A program made the position numbers and the translations under genes. A stretch of 64,000 nucleotides of DNA from Hymenobacter latericoloratus (GTDB taxonomy: Bacteria > Bacteroidota > Bacteroidia > Cytophagales > Hymenobacteraceae). Shown here in pieces: positions 48,969 through 62,974 of the stretch. The stretch spans positions 1 through 64,000 of the forward strand of contig NZ_JACHNV010000003.1 in NCBI RefSeq assembly GCF_014199535.1, given 5' to 3'. Below the pieces are notes generated by a model. The model had not been told where the DNA came from, did not search any database, and worked only from the letters and a program-made list of their open reading frames with translations. Position 1 is the first letter of the stretch, and each line of letters starts with the position of its first letter.

Positions 48969-50588
48969 ATGAACGACCGGATGGATGACCGCCTGAAACT
49001 ATCGGCCTCGCGGGCCAAAGCCGCCTGGAATAACCGCCCCGCGGTGGTCCCGATGGGTGGCCCGGCCGGCAAGCTGCCGCCGCAGGCGCTGGAGCTGGAA
49101 GCCGCTGTACTAGGGGCGCTGATGCTGGAGAAGGACGCCCTTACCACGGTAATTGATATTCTGAAGCCCCAGAGCTTCTATAAAGATGGCCACCAGCGTA
49201 TTTTTAAGGCCATTCTGAATCTGTTTGATAAGTCGGAGCCGATTGATATTCTGACGGTTACGCACGAGCTGCGCGAGATGGGCGAGCTGGAAGCAGCCGG
49301 CGGCGCGCACTACGTAGCCAACCTGACCTTCAAGGTCAACTCGGCGGCCAACATTGAGTACCACGCCCGCATCATCACCGAAAACGCCATTAAGCGCGAG
49401 CTAATCCGTATTGCCTCGGACATTCAGCGCGACGCGTTTGAGGATACCACCGACGTGTTCAACCTGCTCGACAGCACGGAGCAGTCGTTGTTTGAAGTGT
49501 CGGAATCGAACATTCGGAAGAACTTCGACGACATGCGGAGCCTGATGGGCAAAGCCATCAAGGAGCTCGAAGAAAAGAAGGACCAGAAAGACGGCCTGAC
49601 AGGCGTACCCTCCGGCTTTTCGGCCCTGGACCGCGTAACCTCTGGTTGGCAACCATCTGACCTTGTGATTATTGCGGCTAGGCCCGGGATGGGAAAAACG
49701 GCTTTCGTAGTGTCGGCGATGCGCAACGCGGCGGTGGAGTTCAAGAAGCCGGTGGCTATCTTCTCGCTGGAAATGTCCTCGCTGCAGCTCGTAAATCGTC
49801 TGATTTCGGCGGAGGCGGAGCTGGATTCCGAGAAGATCAAGAAAGGCAACTTGGCCGACTACGAGTGGGCCCAGCTCAACCACAAGATTTCGGCCCTGTC
49901 GTCGGCCCCGATTTACATTGACGACACGCCGGGCCTCAGCATCCGGGAGCTGCGCACCAAGTGCCGCCGCCTCAAGGCCCACCACGACATCCAGATGATT
50001 ATCATCGACTACCTGCAGCTGATGACGGGTAACACGGATGGCAAGGGGGGCGGTAACCGCGAACAGGAAATTGCCTCGATTTCGCGGGCCCTGAAAGGAA
50101 TTGCCAAGGAATTGAACGTGCCGGTGCTGGCCCTGTCCCAGCTTTCCCGCTCCGTGGAAACCCGCGGCGGCGACAAGAAGCCCCAGCTTAGTGACCTTCG
50201 TGAATCGGGGTCTATCGAGCAGGACGCCGACATGGTAATCTTCCTGTACCGCCCCGAGTACTACAAGATTACCGAAGATGAAATGGGTAACCCCACCCAG
50301 GGTACCGGCGAGGTAATTATTGCCAAGCACCGAAACGGCTCCCTGGAAACGGTACAGCTGAAGTTTATCGGCCGCTTCACCAAGTTTGCGGACCTCGACG
50401 GCGGCGGAGGGGGCTTCGGCGACGCCGGCTTCAACCCCGGCGCTTTCCCCACCAGCACCTTCGACGACGATGCGTCTGGCTTCGCGCCCAACACTATCCG
50501 GCTGGGCTCCCGCATCAACAACGACGGCCCGCCGCCCGCGCAGCCCTTCCCGCGCAGCACCTTCGACGACGGTCCGCCGCCATTTTAA
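48969..50588 (+). CDS. dnaB: Replicative DNA helicase DnaB
   Basis: A 539-residue hexameric helicase that unwinds the fork 5'-3' on the lagging strand. N-terminal collar domain (about 38-140: PPQALELEAAVLGALMLEKDAL), linker, then RecA-type motor: ARPGMGKTAF (Walker A, 237-246), FSLEMSS, IIIDYLQLMTG (Walker B), LSQLSRSVE, SGSIEQDADMVIFLYRPEYY. C-terminal tail is Gly/Pro/Phe-rich (GGGGGFGDAGFNPGAFP; PPPAQPFP), longer than in E. coli. ATG at 48969; a longer frame from 48879 is unconserved. The intein site motifs are intact, no intein. Confidence 0.95.
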   Translation: MNDRMDDRLKLSASRAKAAWNNRPAVVPMGGPAGKLPPQALELEAAVLGALMLEKDALTTVIDILKPQSFYKDGHQRIFKAILNLFDKSEPIDILTVTHELREMGELEAAGGAHYVANLTFKVNSAANIEYHARIITENAIKRELIRIASDIQRDAFEDTTDVFNLLDSTEQSLFEVSESNIRKNFDDMRSLMGKAIKELEEKKDQKDGLTGVPSGFSALDRVTSGWQPSDLVIIAARPGMGKTAFVVSAMRNAAVEFKKPVAIFSLEMSSLQLVNRLISAEAELDSEKIKKGNLADYEWAQLNHKISALSSAPIYIDDTPGLSIRELRTKCRRLKAHHDIQMIIIDYLQLMTGNTDGKGGGNREQEIASISRALKGIAKELNVPVLALSQLSRSVETRGGDKKPQLSDLRESGSIEQDADMVIFLYRPEYYKITEDEMGNPTQGTGEVIIAKHRNGSLETVQLKFIGRFTKFADLDGGGGGFGDAGFNPGAFPTSTFDDDASGFAPNTIRLGSRINNDGPPPAQPFPRSTFDDGPPPF

Positions 50589-50605
50589 TGGATGGGTACT
50601 ACATG

Positions 50606-50640
50606 AAAAAGCCTCCTCAGTATGTGCTGAGGAGGCTTTT
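50606..50640 (+). terminator. Terminator after dnaB
   Basis: AAAAAGCCTCCTCAG pairs with CTGAGGAGGCTTTT, loop TATGTG. Confidence 0.88.
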
Positions 50641-50683
50641 GTGTTTTCCAGTAAGTAGGAAATAGCCTTGGGCTACGCTCTAC

Positions 50684-51409
50684 TTATACGCCGCTGGCGT
50701 AGTCCGAATCATCAGACGAGGAGCTGGAGCTGCCCCGGTAGCCCTGGCTACGGCCGGCCATCGACGACGACGAGGAACCCGACGACTTGTTGTCGGAGTC
50801 GTAGCCCGAAGAGAAGCCAGACGAGTAATCGGAATTGCCTGAGTTGTAGCTGCCGCCTACGCGGTTTTCGTTCTGGCGGTCAAAGCTGCTGGAACCGTAG
50901 CTGCTAGAAGAGCTGGCGCTGCGGTTAGGGCCTTTGTCCATGCGGCGGCTCTCATCTACCTGTGAGCTGGAAGAGGAGTAGCCCGAAGGATGTACCTGGC
51001 TGCCGGAGCGGTAGTTCTGGTTGGGGCGCTGGGCCTGGGCGCTGTCGCCGTAGTAGCTAACGCCTTTTATCTTTTTGCTTGATTTGCCCGAGCGGGTAGC
51101 CAGGTAGCCCAGGCCTGCCAGGGCCACAACGCCGGCCACTTTCTGGGTGGTAGAGAGCTTGTTGATTTGCTCCCAGGAATTGGGCAGGAATTCACGGACG
51201 CCCTGAGGAAGCTGATCTACAATTTTCTGGATGCCAGCCTGTTCCATCCAGTTCTTGGCACCGCCGGAGGACTGCTGATCTGAAGATTTGTTGGAGGAGC
51301 CCCCAGCTTTTGGCTGGTTGCTGGCATTTTGCTTCGAATTCTGGGGCTGATCAGCTGCGGATGAGCCGGCCGCCTCGTTGGTGGGAGTGGCAGATTGATT
51401 GGGTTCCAT
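50684..51409 (-). CDS. Ser/Gly-rich low-complexity protein with a membrane segment
   Basis: A 241-residue protein. N-terminal 50 residues and the last 110 are Ser/Gly/Gln/Asn-rich and disordered. A folded middle (about 52-110) reads AGIQKIVDQLPQGVREFLPNSWEQINKL followed by a hydrophobic helix VAGVVALAGLGYLATRSGKSSKK. No family recognised; the middle part resembles small YtxH/DUF-type stress proteins only loosely. Conserved gene start ATG at 51409. Confidence 0.65.
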   Translation of the reverse strand: MEPNQSATPTNEAAGSSAADQPQNSKQNASNQPKAGGSSNKSSDQQSSGGAKNWMEQAGIQKIVDQLPQGVREFLPNSWEQINKLSTTQKVAGVVALAGLGYLATRSGKSSKKIKGVSYYGDSAQAQRPNQNYRSGSQVHPSGYSSSSSQVDESRRMDKGPNRSASSSSSYGSSSFDRQNENRVGGSYNSGNSDYSSGFSSGYDSDNKSSGSSSSSMAGRSQGYRGSSSSSSDDSDYASGV

Positions 51410-51617
51410 GCAGTTGAGTTGCGTTAAGGGTACACAGATAAGCCCTGCCTGCGTGGCAGTTAGCTACCCTATGCGCAAAAAACAGCCAATGGGTTACACA
51501 TTAGACAATGTTTTTTCTGGTTTACACCATATTCTATTGCTTGCTCTTGAGCTGATAGAGAGCGTATGTAGCACAGTTCTCTGAATGAAAAAGAGCGCCA
51601 TGCACAGCGCAGCAATG

Positions 51618-53090
<1,473 letters not shown>

Positions 53091-53130
53091 GGTACTGTAT
53101 AGAGTAGGGGAAGGAGTGGTTAGAACGAAG

Positions 53131-53251
53131 GCTCCCCTCCTTGGATAAGGAGGGGTTGGGGGTGGTTGACAATCGTTGAATGTTGACTAGCTCTAGTTGT
53201 CGTTCTAGGGTTTCAACCACCCCCAACCCCTCCTCATCTGAGGAGGGGAGC
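53131..53251. repeat. Inverted repeat between gltB and gltD
   Basis: GCTCCCCTCC..AGGAGGGGTTGGG (53131-53168) faces CCCAACCCCTCC..GGAGGGGAGC (53213-53251); each arm is itself a hairpin. Fills the gap; may attenuate or stabilise the mRNA between the two subunits. Confidence 0.8.
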
Positions 53252-53277
53252 TAGGTTTTAGTCCTAGGTCTCGAATA

Positions 53278-57798
<4,521 letters not shown>

Positions 57799-58057
57799 CG
57801 GAGAGAAGGGTGTCGTGGTTCGAGCGTGGAAAGGTGACCCCCGGCAGCAGGTCCGAAATAGCAACCTAGGCACTGGCCGCAACCCCCGCTACCCGCCCGC
57901 GCCTCGTTTTCCGGTTTCTACCTTCGCGCCGCCTACCCCTCCGGCCGGCTCAAAACCCCCTCAAGGCCCGGGTTAGCGTATACCAGCGGCGCAGCCCGCC
58001 GGCCAACCGCCTACCCCCGCTACGATTTCAAACCGTTCGTTCTGCCATCTTTACCCC

Positions 58058-58414
58058 ATGAAAAACCTGCTCCGCCCCGACCTGAACTTTCGCCTCACCG
58101 GCCGCCTCTGGGTAGAAACCCCCGACGACCGATTCATGGGCATCGGGCGGCTGGAGCTGCTTACGCTTATTCAGGAGCACGGCTCCATCTCAAAGGCGGC
58201 GCAGGAAATGGGCATGTCGTACAAGCGGGCCTGGGACTTGGTGTCGTCTCTGAACGCCCAGAGTGCTACCCCCTTGGTGCAAACCCAAACCGGCGGCAAG
58301 CGCGGCGGTGGAGCCGAGGTGACCCCCGAAGGCCAGCAGCTGATTCAGGAATTTCGGGAGTTACAGGAACGGTTCCAGGAATTTCTGCGGGTAGAAGCTG
58401 CCCGGCTGCTATAA
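58058..58414 (+). CDS. ModE-like winged-helix regulator
   Basis: A 118-residue protein equal to the ModE N-terminal DNA-binding domain (LysR-type winged helix): GRLELLTLIQEHGSISKAAQEMGMSYKRAWDLVSSLNAQ, then LVQTQTGGKRGGGAEVTPEGQQLI. It lacks the C-terminal molybdate-binding Di-MOP domain. Such short forms regulate molybdate uptake or molybdoenzyme genes in other bacteria; nothing nearby besides the MOSC gene far away relates to molybdenum. Located just before the MarR-GNAT gene. Confidence 0.85.
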   Translation: MKNLLRPDLNFRLTGRLWVETPDDRFMGIGRLELLTLIQEHGSISKAAQEMGMSYKRAWDLVSSLNAQSATPLVQTQTGGKRGGGAEVTPEGQQLIQEFRELQERFQEFLRVEAARLL

Positions 58415-58449
58415 AATCAGGGATCATACTTTTATATATTAGTACTAAT

Positions 58450-58479
58450 GTAAGCACTTACGTAAATTATTTATGTTTG
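58450..58479 (+). promoter_or_regulatory. Promoter and dyads of the MarR-GNAT gene
   Basis: TATGTTTG (58472-58479) is an exact -7 box only four bases before the ATG (58484), so the mRNA would be leaderless or nearly so. GTAAG-CA-CTTAC (58450-58461) and the palindrome TTACGTAA (58458-58465) lie between -33 and -7, where a MarR dimer would block polymerase. Confidence 0.55.
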
Positions 58480-58483
58480 CAGT

Positions 58484-59446
58484 ATGGACTTCTTTGATGA
58501 ATTAGGCTCCGCCGGGCTGGGAAGCCGGCTGCGCCGACTGAGTGAAGTAGTGACGAGCCAGGCCGCCGAAGTGTACGAGCTATACCATGTAGCCTTTGAG
58601 CCTCGCTGGTTTCCCGTGTTTTATGTGGTAGCCACGGAGCCGGGCCGGCACGTCGGCGACATTGCCGAGCGAATCGGGCAAACCCACGCCGCCGTTAGCC
58701 AGGTAGTAAAGGACCTGGTAAAGCACGAGCTAGTGCAGGTACAGCGCGGCGAAACCGACCAGCGGCGCAGCGTCATTTCGCTCACCGAAAAGGGTGCCGC
58801 CCTCTGGCCCGCCCTCCAGCAGCAAACCGCCGACGTACGCCAAGCCACCGAGACGCTACTCGCCGAAACCCGCCACAACCTCTGGCTGGCCATCGGGGAA
58901 ATGGAATACGCGTTGTCGCGCCAAAGCCTGGGGAGCCGGGTGAAAGCCATCCGGGATGCGCGGGTGGGCAGCGCAGTGCGCATTCGGGAGTATGAGCCGC
59001 AGTTTCAGCCGGACTTCAAGCGCCTCAACATCGAGTGGATTGAGCGGTATTTCCGGGTAGAGGAGCCGGATTTGAAAGCCCTGGACCACCCCGAGGAATA
59101 CATTCTGCAGCCGGGCGGGCGCATTCTGCTAGCCGAGTACCAGGGGCAGATAGTAGGCGCGTGCGCCCTGCTGCGTATGGACGCCGATACAGTGGAGTTA
59201 GCCAAAATGGCCGTGTCGCCGGCGGCGCAGGGCCTGGGCATCGGATTCCGGCTGGGCGAGGCGGCCATTGCTCAGGCCCGGGCGCTGGGCTCGAAACGAC
59301 TGTATCTGGAGAGCAACACCAAGCTGGCGCCGGCCATTCAGCTCTACCATAAGCTGGGCTTCCGCAAGACGGTGGCTGGTCAGCCCTCGCCCTACGAGCG
59401 CTGCAACATCCAGATGGAGCTAGTGCTGCAGGAAGTGAAAGGGTAA
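58484..59446 (+). CDS. MarR-GNAT fusion regulator/acetyltransferase
   Basis: A 320-residue fusion. MarR-type winged helix (about 1-145): FPVFYVVATEPGRHVGDIAERIGQTHAAVSQVVKDLVKHELVQ and the wing GETDQRRSVISLTEKG. GNAT domain (about 165-315): LAEYQGQIVGACALLRMDADTVELAKMAVSPAAQGLGIGFRLGEAAIAQA (acetyl-CoA loop A-x-G-x-G), YLESNTKLAPAIQLYHKLGFRKT. Family members may acetylate small molecules or regulate genes; the linked TonB receptor hints at a metal or siderophore theme, unproven. ATG at 58484. Confidence 0.88.
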   Translation: MDFFDELGSAGLGSRLRRLSEVVTSQAAEVYELYHVAFEPRWFPVFYVVATEPGRHVGDIAERIGQTHAAVSQVVKDLVKHELVQVQRGETDQRRSVISLTEKGAALWPALQQQTADVRQATETLLAETRHNLWLAIGEMEYALSRQSLGSRVKAIRDARVGSAVRIREYEPQFQPDFKRLNIEWIERYFRVEEPDLKALDHPEEYILQPGGRILLAEYQGQIVGACALLRMDADTVELAKMAVSPAAQGLGIGFRLGEAAIAQARALGSKRLYLESNTKLAPAIQLYHKLGFRKTVAGQPSPYERCNIQMELVLQEVKG

Positions 59447-59524
59447 GGGCCGTAGCCAAAGCGTCAGGTGCACCGCCGAATGGCTTGCGGCTGGCCGGAG
59501 CAAACCATTCGGTGGGTTCTGCGT

Positions 59525-59532
59525 TATGTTTG
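59525..59532 (+). promoter_or_regulatory. -7 box of the TonB receptor gene
   Basis: TATGTTTG, the same octamer as before the MarR-GNAT gene; predicted leader about 27 bases. Confidence 0.5.
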
Positions 59533-59563
59533 TCGGAATATAACGACGCCTGAATCCGCCTGC

Positions 59564-62206
59564 ATGCCTACTACTACCCCCTACAAGCCCGCAAAGCCCA
59601 ACGTACGCGCCCTATGCCGACCGGCACTGATAGGCGGAATCATGGTAGTGGCGAGTGGGCCAGTGCTGGCCCAACGCAGTCTGCAACCCACGGCCCTGGC
59701 CGATACGACGCGGCTGGGGGAGGTAGTAGTGGCCGCCTCAAAGGTGGAGGAGAGCATGCTGCAGTCACCGGTGACGGTGGAAAAGCTGACGGCGCGGCAG
59801 CTGCGGCTCACGCCGGCTCCGTCCTTTTTCGATGCTATTGAGCATGTAAAGGGCGTGCAGGTGATTACACCCAGCCTGGGCTTCAAGGTGATAAACGCCA
59901 GGGGCTTCACCAATACCACCAACGTGCGCTTCGTGCAGCTGGTAGACGGCATCGATAACCAAGCCCCCCACATTGGCGGGCCCATCGGCAACGTGCTGGG
60001 CCCGAGCGACCTGGACATTCAGGCGGTGGAAATCGTGCCGGGCACGGCCGCGGCGTTGTACGGGCTGAACGCCATCAACGGGCTGGCCAACTTTAGTACC
60101 CGCAACCCCTTCCGCAGCGAAGGATTGAGCGTGCAGCAGAAGGTAGGGGTGAACCATGTAAACGACCCGAACACCGGCGCGCACCTGTTTTCCGAAACCA
60201 GTGTGCGCTACGCCAAAGCCGTGAGCCCCAAACTGGCGTTCAAGGTGAACGGCACCTACCTGCGCGGCTACGACTGGATGGCCACCGACCCCACCGACAT
60301 CAACCCGAACGGCAACGCCACTACCGGCTTGTTCGGCACCGATAACCCCGCCCGCGACCCGGTAAGCAGCTACGGCAACGAGTCCTCCAACCGCTCGAAC
60401 CTGACGCTGGGCGGCAAAACCTACCAGGTAGCCCGCACCGGCTACCGGGAGCAGGACGTGGTGGATTACCGCCTGCAAACCTTCCGCTACGATGCCGCCC
60501 TGCACTACAAGCTGACGCCCACGGCCGAGCTAGCCTACACCTACCGGGGCGCTAACTTCGACAACGTGTACCAGCGCAGCAACCGGTTTCAACTCAGTGA
60601 TTACCACCTACAGCAGCACGCCCTGCAGCTGACTACCCCCGTAGTGCAGGCCCGCACCTACTTCACCCAGGAAAACACTGGCCGCAGCTACAACCTGCGC
60701 TCTATGGCCGAAAACCTGGACCGCAGCTTCAAGCCCGATGCGCGTTGGAACCAAGATTACACCGCCGCCTGGAACAGGGCCACGCAAGACGGCCAAACCG
60801 TAGCCCAGGCCCACGCCGCGGCCCGCGCGGCCGCCGATGCCGGCCGCCTGCAGCCCGGCACCCCCGAATTTAAGCAGCGCCTGCGGGAGCTAGCCGGCAT
60901 CAACAACTGGGACCAGGGCGCGGCCCTGCGCGTGCAGGCCGAACTGCTCCACGCCGAAGGCCAGGTGAACGTGGGGGAGGCTTTGCGCCGGGGTGGCAAC
61001 GCCCTGCCCGCCTGGACCGACCTACTGGTAGGTCTCGACCACCGCACTTACTTCATTCAGCCTGATGGCAACTATTTCATCAACCCCGAACAAGGCGAGG
61101 ACCCGTACGGCACCCTGACTTATGGCAAAACCGGCGGCTTTGTGCAGGCCGGTGCCCGGCTGCTGCAGGAAAAAATCCGTTTGACGGCTACCCTGCGCGC
61201 CGACAAGAATGACTACTTCAGCACCCGCTTCAACCCGCGCCTGACGGCAGTGTACTCGCCCACCCAGCGCCACAACTTCCGGGTAAGCTACCAGAGTGGC
61301 TACCGTTTCCCGAGCTTGTTTGAGGGGTTTTCCAACGTGAACAGCGGACAGGTGAAGCGTATTGGAGGGCTGCGGGTTATGTCGGACGGGGTCTTCGAGA
61401 ACAGCTACCTGCGCAGCTCCATTGATGCCTTTAACGCGGCTATAACGCGCGACGTGAATACCGGCGGCCTCTCGCGCAGTCAGGCTATTGCCAAAAATCA
61501 GGGCACCCTAGTGAAGAACCCCTATACCTACCTGCGGCCCGAGCACATCAAGTCCGTGGAGTTGGGCTACAAAGCGGCCCTGCTGCCCGGCGGCCGCCTG
61601 CTGGCTGACGTGGACTTCTACTACAATACCTACCGCGACTTTATTGCCCAGGTAGAAGCCTACGTGCCCATCAACGCCGCCGGCCAGCCGCTGTCTGCCG
61701 ACGCCGACCTGAATACCGTGGCCACTGCCCTGAGCGCCCGTGCCGGCCAGGCCCGCTACCGCCTCTGGACTAACTCCCAAAGCCAGGTGTACAACTACGG
61801 CGGCTCCCTGGGGTTGCGCTACGACGTAGCGGGCGGCTACCTGGCCGGCGCCAGCGTCACCTACGCCCGCCTCGACCGCACCGAGTCGGGCGACGGATTA
61901 GAGGACGGCTTCAACACCCCGCGCTGGGCGTATAACCTGAGTCTGGGCAACGAGCATGTGGTGAAGAACTTCGGCTTCGGCCTCAACTTCCGCTGGCAGG
62001 CGGGCTACTACTCCCAAACTTTCCTGGTGACCGGCCACGTGCCCGCCTATAGCACCCTCGATGCCCAGGTCAGCTACCGCCTGCCTACCCCCAACCTGCG
62101 CCTGAAGCTGGGCGCCAGCAACCTGCTGAATCAGTACTATGTGAGTTACCTCGGCGGCCCCAGCGTGGGCGGACTATACTACCTGCAGGTGACGTACGGA
62201 CTGTAA
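59564..62206 (+). CDS. TonB-dependent outer-membrane receptor
   Basis: An 880-residue receptor. Signal region about 10-40 (ALIGGIMVVASGPVLAQ). TonB box-like TTRLGEVVVAASKVEES, plug domain (LRLTPAPSFFDAIEHVKGVQVITPSLGFKVINARGF; RFVQLVDGIDNQAPHIGGPIG; VEIVPGTAAALYGLNAINGLANFSTRNPF) and barrel to the C-terminal aromatic/strand end (YYLQVTYGL). No N-terminal carboxypeptidase-like domain. Single gene behind the MarR-GNAT gene. Substrate unknown; the plug pattern resembles iron or cobalamin types. Confidence 0.9.
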   Translation: MPTTTPYKPAKPNVRALCRPALIGGIMVVASGPVLAQRSLQPTALADTTRLGEVVVAASKVEESMLQSPVTVEKLTARQLRLTPAPSFFDAIEHVKGVQVITPSLGFKVINARGFTNTTNVRFVQLVDGIDNQAPHIGGPIGNVLGPSDLDIQAVEIVPGTAAALYGLNAINGLANFSTRNPFRSEGLSVQQKVGVNHVNDPNTGAHLFSETSVRYAKAVSPKLAFKVNGTYLRGYDWMATDPTDINPNGNATTGLFGTDNPARDPVSSYGNESSNRSNLTLGGKTYQVARTGYREQDVVDYRLQTFRYDAALHYKLTPTAELAYTYRGANFDNVYQRSNRFQLSDYHLQQHALQLTTPVVQARTYFTQENTGRSYNLRSMAENLDRSFKPDARWNQDYTAAWNRATQDGQTVAQAHAAARAAADAGRLQPGTPEFKQRLRELAGINNWDQGAALRVQAELLHAEGQVNVGEALRRGGNALPAWTDLLVGLDHRTYFIQPDGNYFINPEQGEDPYGTLTYGKTGGFVQAGARLLQEKIRLTATLRADKNDYFSTRFNPRLTAVYSPTQRHNFRVSYQSGYRFPSLFEGFSNVNSGQVKRIGGLRVMSDGVFENSYLRSSIDAFNAAITRDVNTGGLSRSQAIAKNQGTLVKNPYTYLRPEHIKSVELGYKAALLPGGRLLADVDFYYNTYRDFIAQVEAYVPINAAGQPLSADADLNTVATALSARAGQARYRLWTNSQSQVYNYGGSLGLRYDVAGGYLAGASVTYARLDRTESGDGLEDGFNTPRWAYNLSLGNEHVVKNFGFGLNFRWQAGYYSQTFLVTGHVPAYSTLDAQVSYRLPTPNLRLKLGASNLLNQYYVSYLGGPSVGGLYYLQVTYGL

Positions 62207-62290
62207 GCACTGACCTGCTCCGCTTGCCGGGTTACCGCGAAGCATAGGGGGTAGGGGGCGCCCTAGTAGCAGCCGGTTTCAGCCTAAGGC

Positions 62291-62341
62291 ATTTATTAAA
62301 TATGCAACAATGATGCATATTTAATAAATATCCTACCTTTG
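62291..62341 (+). promoter_or_regulatory. 16-bp-arm palindrome and promoter before a receptor operon
   Basis: ATTTATTAAATATGCA (62291-62306) and TGCATATTTAATAAAT (62314-62329) are perfect arms with a 7-base spacer. Five bases later TACCTTTG (62334-62341) fits the -7 box, so the dyad covers the -33 region. A likely operator for a repressor (iron or other metal is a guess). A six-codon frame (MMQKQG) starts at 62348, just after the expected transcript start. Confidence 0.7.
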
Positions 62342-62368
62342 CCGGATATGATGCAGAAACAAGGGTAA

Positions 62369-62719
62369 GTGCATACAGGACGCAGACTAATAGCGTGGTG
62401 GCTGTTGAGCCTGCTACTTCGGGTGTTGGCACCCGAGGCCGCTATCCTGCGCCTGCACTTCCACCAGCACACCGAGGATGCGCCCCTGACCAGCAGTACG
62501 GTCACGTTGGGCAAGCACAAGGCTATGCTGTCGGCTAAGCACCAGCACTGTTCTACGGAGCAGCTGTACAATGCGCCTTTTCAGCCGGCTGTGCGTATCA
62601 AACTGCCGGAACCCGTGCGCCTGTTAGCCTACGCGGTCTACCGGCCGCAGGCCCCCGTATGCCGGGCCTCACACCTGCTGGATGGGGCTTCGCTACGCGG
62701 GCCGCCGGCTCGCGCCTAG
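62369..62719 (+). CDS. Small His-rich exported protein upstream of a TonB receptor
   Basis: A 116-residue protein. A hydrophobic start (LIAWWLLSLLLRVLAPEAAIL) suggests export or an anchor. His-rich HFHQHTEDAP and AKHQHCSTEQLYNAPFQPA could bind metal. It ends ASLRGPPARA, a tail that recurs in small proteins placed before metal or siderophore receptors in this phylum. The only start in reach is GTG at 62369. Likely first gene of the receptor operon. Confidence 0.6.
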   Translation: MHTGRRLIAWWLLSLLLRVLAPEAAILRLHFHQHTEDAPLTSSTVTLGKHKAMLSAKHQHCSTEQLYNAPFQPAVRIKLPEPVRLLAYAVYRPQAPVCRASHLLDGASLRGPPARA

Positions 62720-62823
62720 TCTTGATTTAGGCTGCTACCCCCTCCGGGGTAGGGTAACCTGCCGTGCCTATCCGGCTGCGCTGCTAATTCCGCGCCCGTA
62801 GTGGCCTGCGTCCTTTTTCCGGC

Positions 62824-62839
62824 AGCCTGAATTCAGGCT
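62824..62839. repeat. 16-bp perfect palindrome
   Basis: AGCCTGAATTCAGGCT, self-complementary without a spacer, in the 255-base gap (62720-62974) before the second TonB receptor. May be an operator or mRNA hairpin; nothing else stands out in that gap. Confidence 0.5.
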
Positions 62840-62974
62840 AGTGGGCTCCTGCTGTATTTCAGCGGGTCGTCCGGCGCGGTGGGCGTGTAACGGCCTCCCC
62901 CTTCTTCCTCTGTTTTTCTGGTTTATTATCAGGAGCTGATGCCTCAGCTCACGGGCCCGGTGTGGCCCTGTCCT

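Noticed and set aside
62824..62839. Terminator after the His-rich gene
   Set aside because: The palindrome has no spacer for a loop and no T-run; an operator or chance palindrome is more likely.
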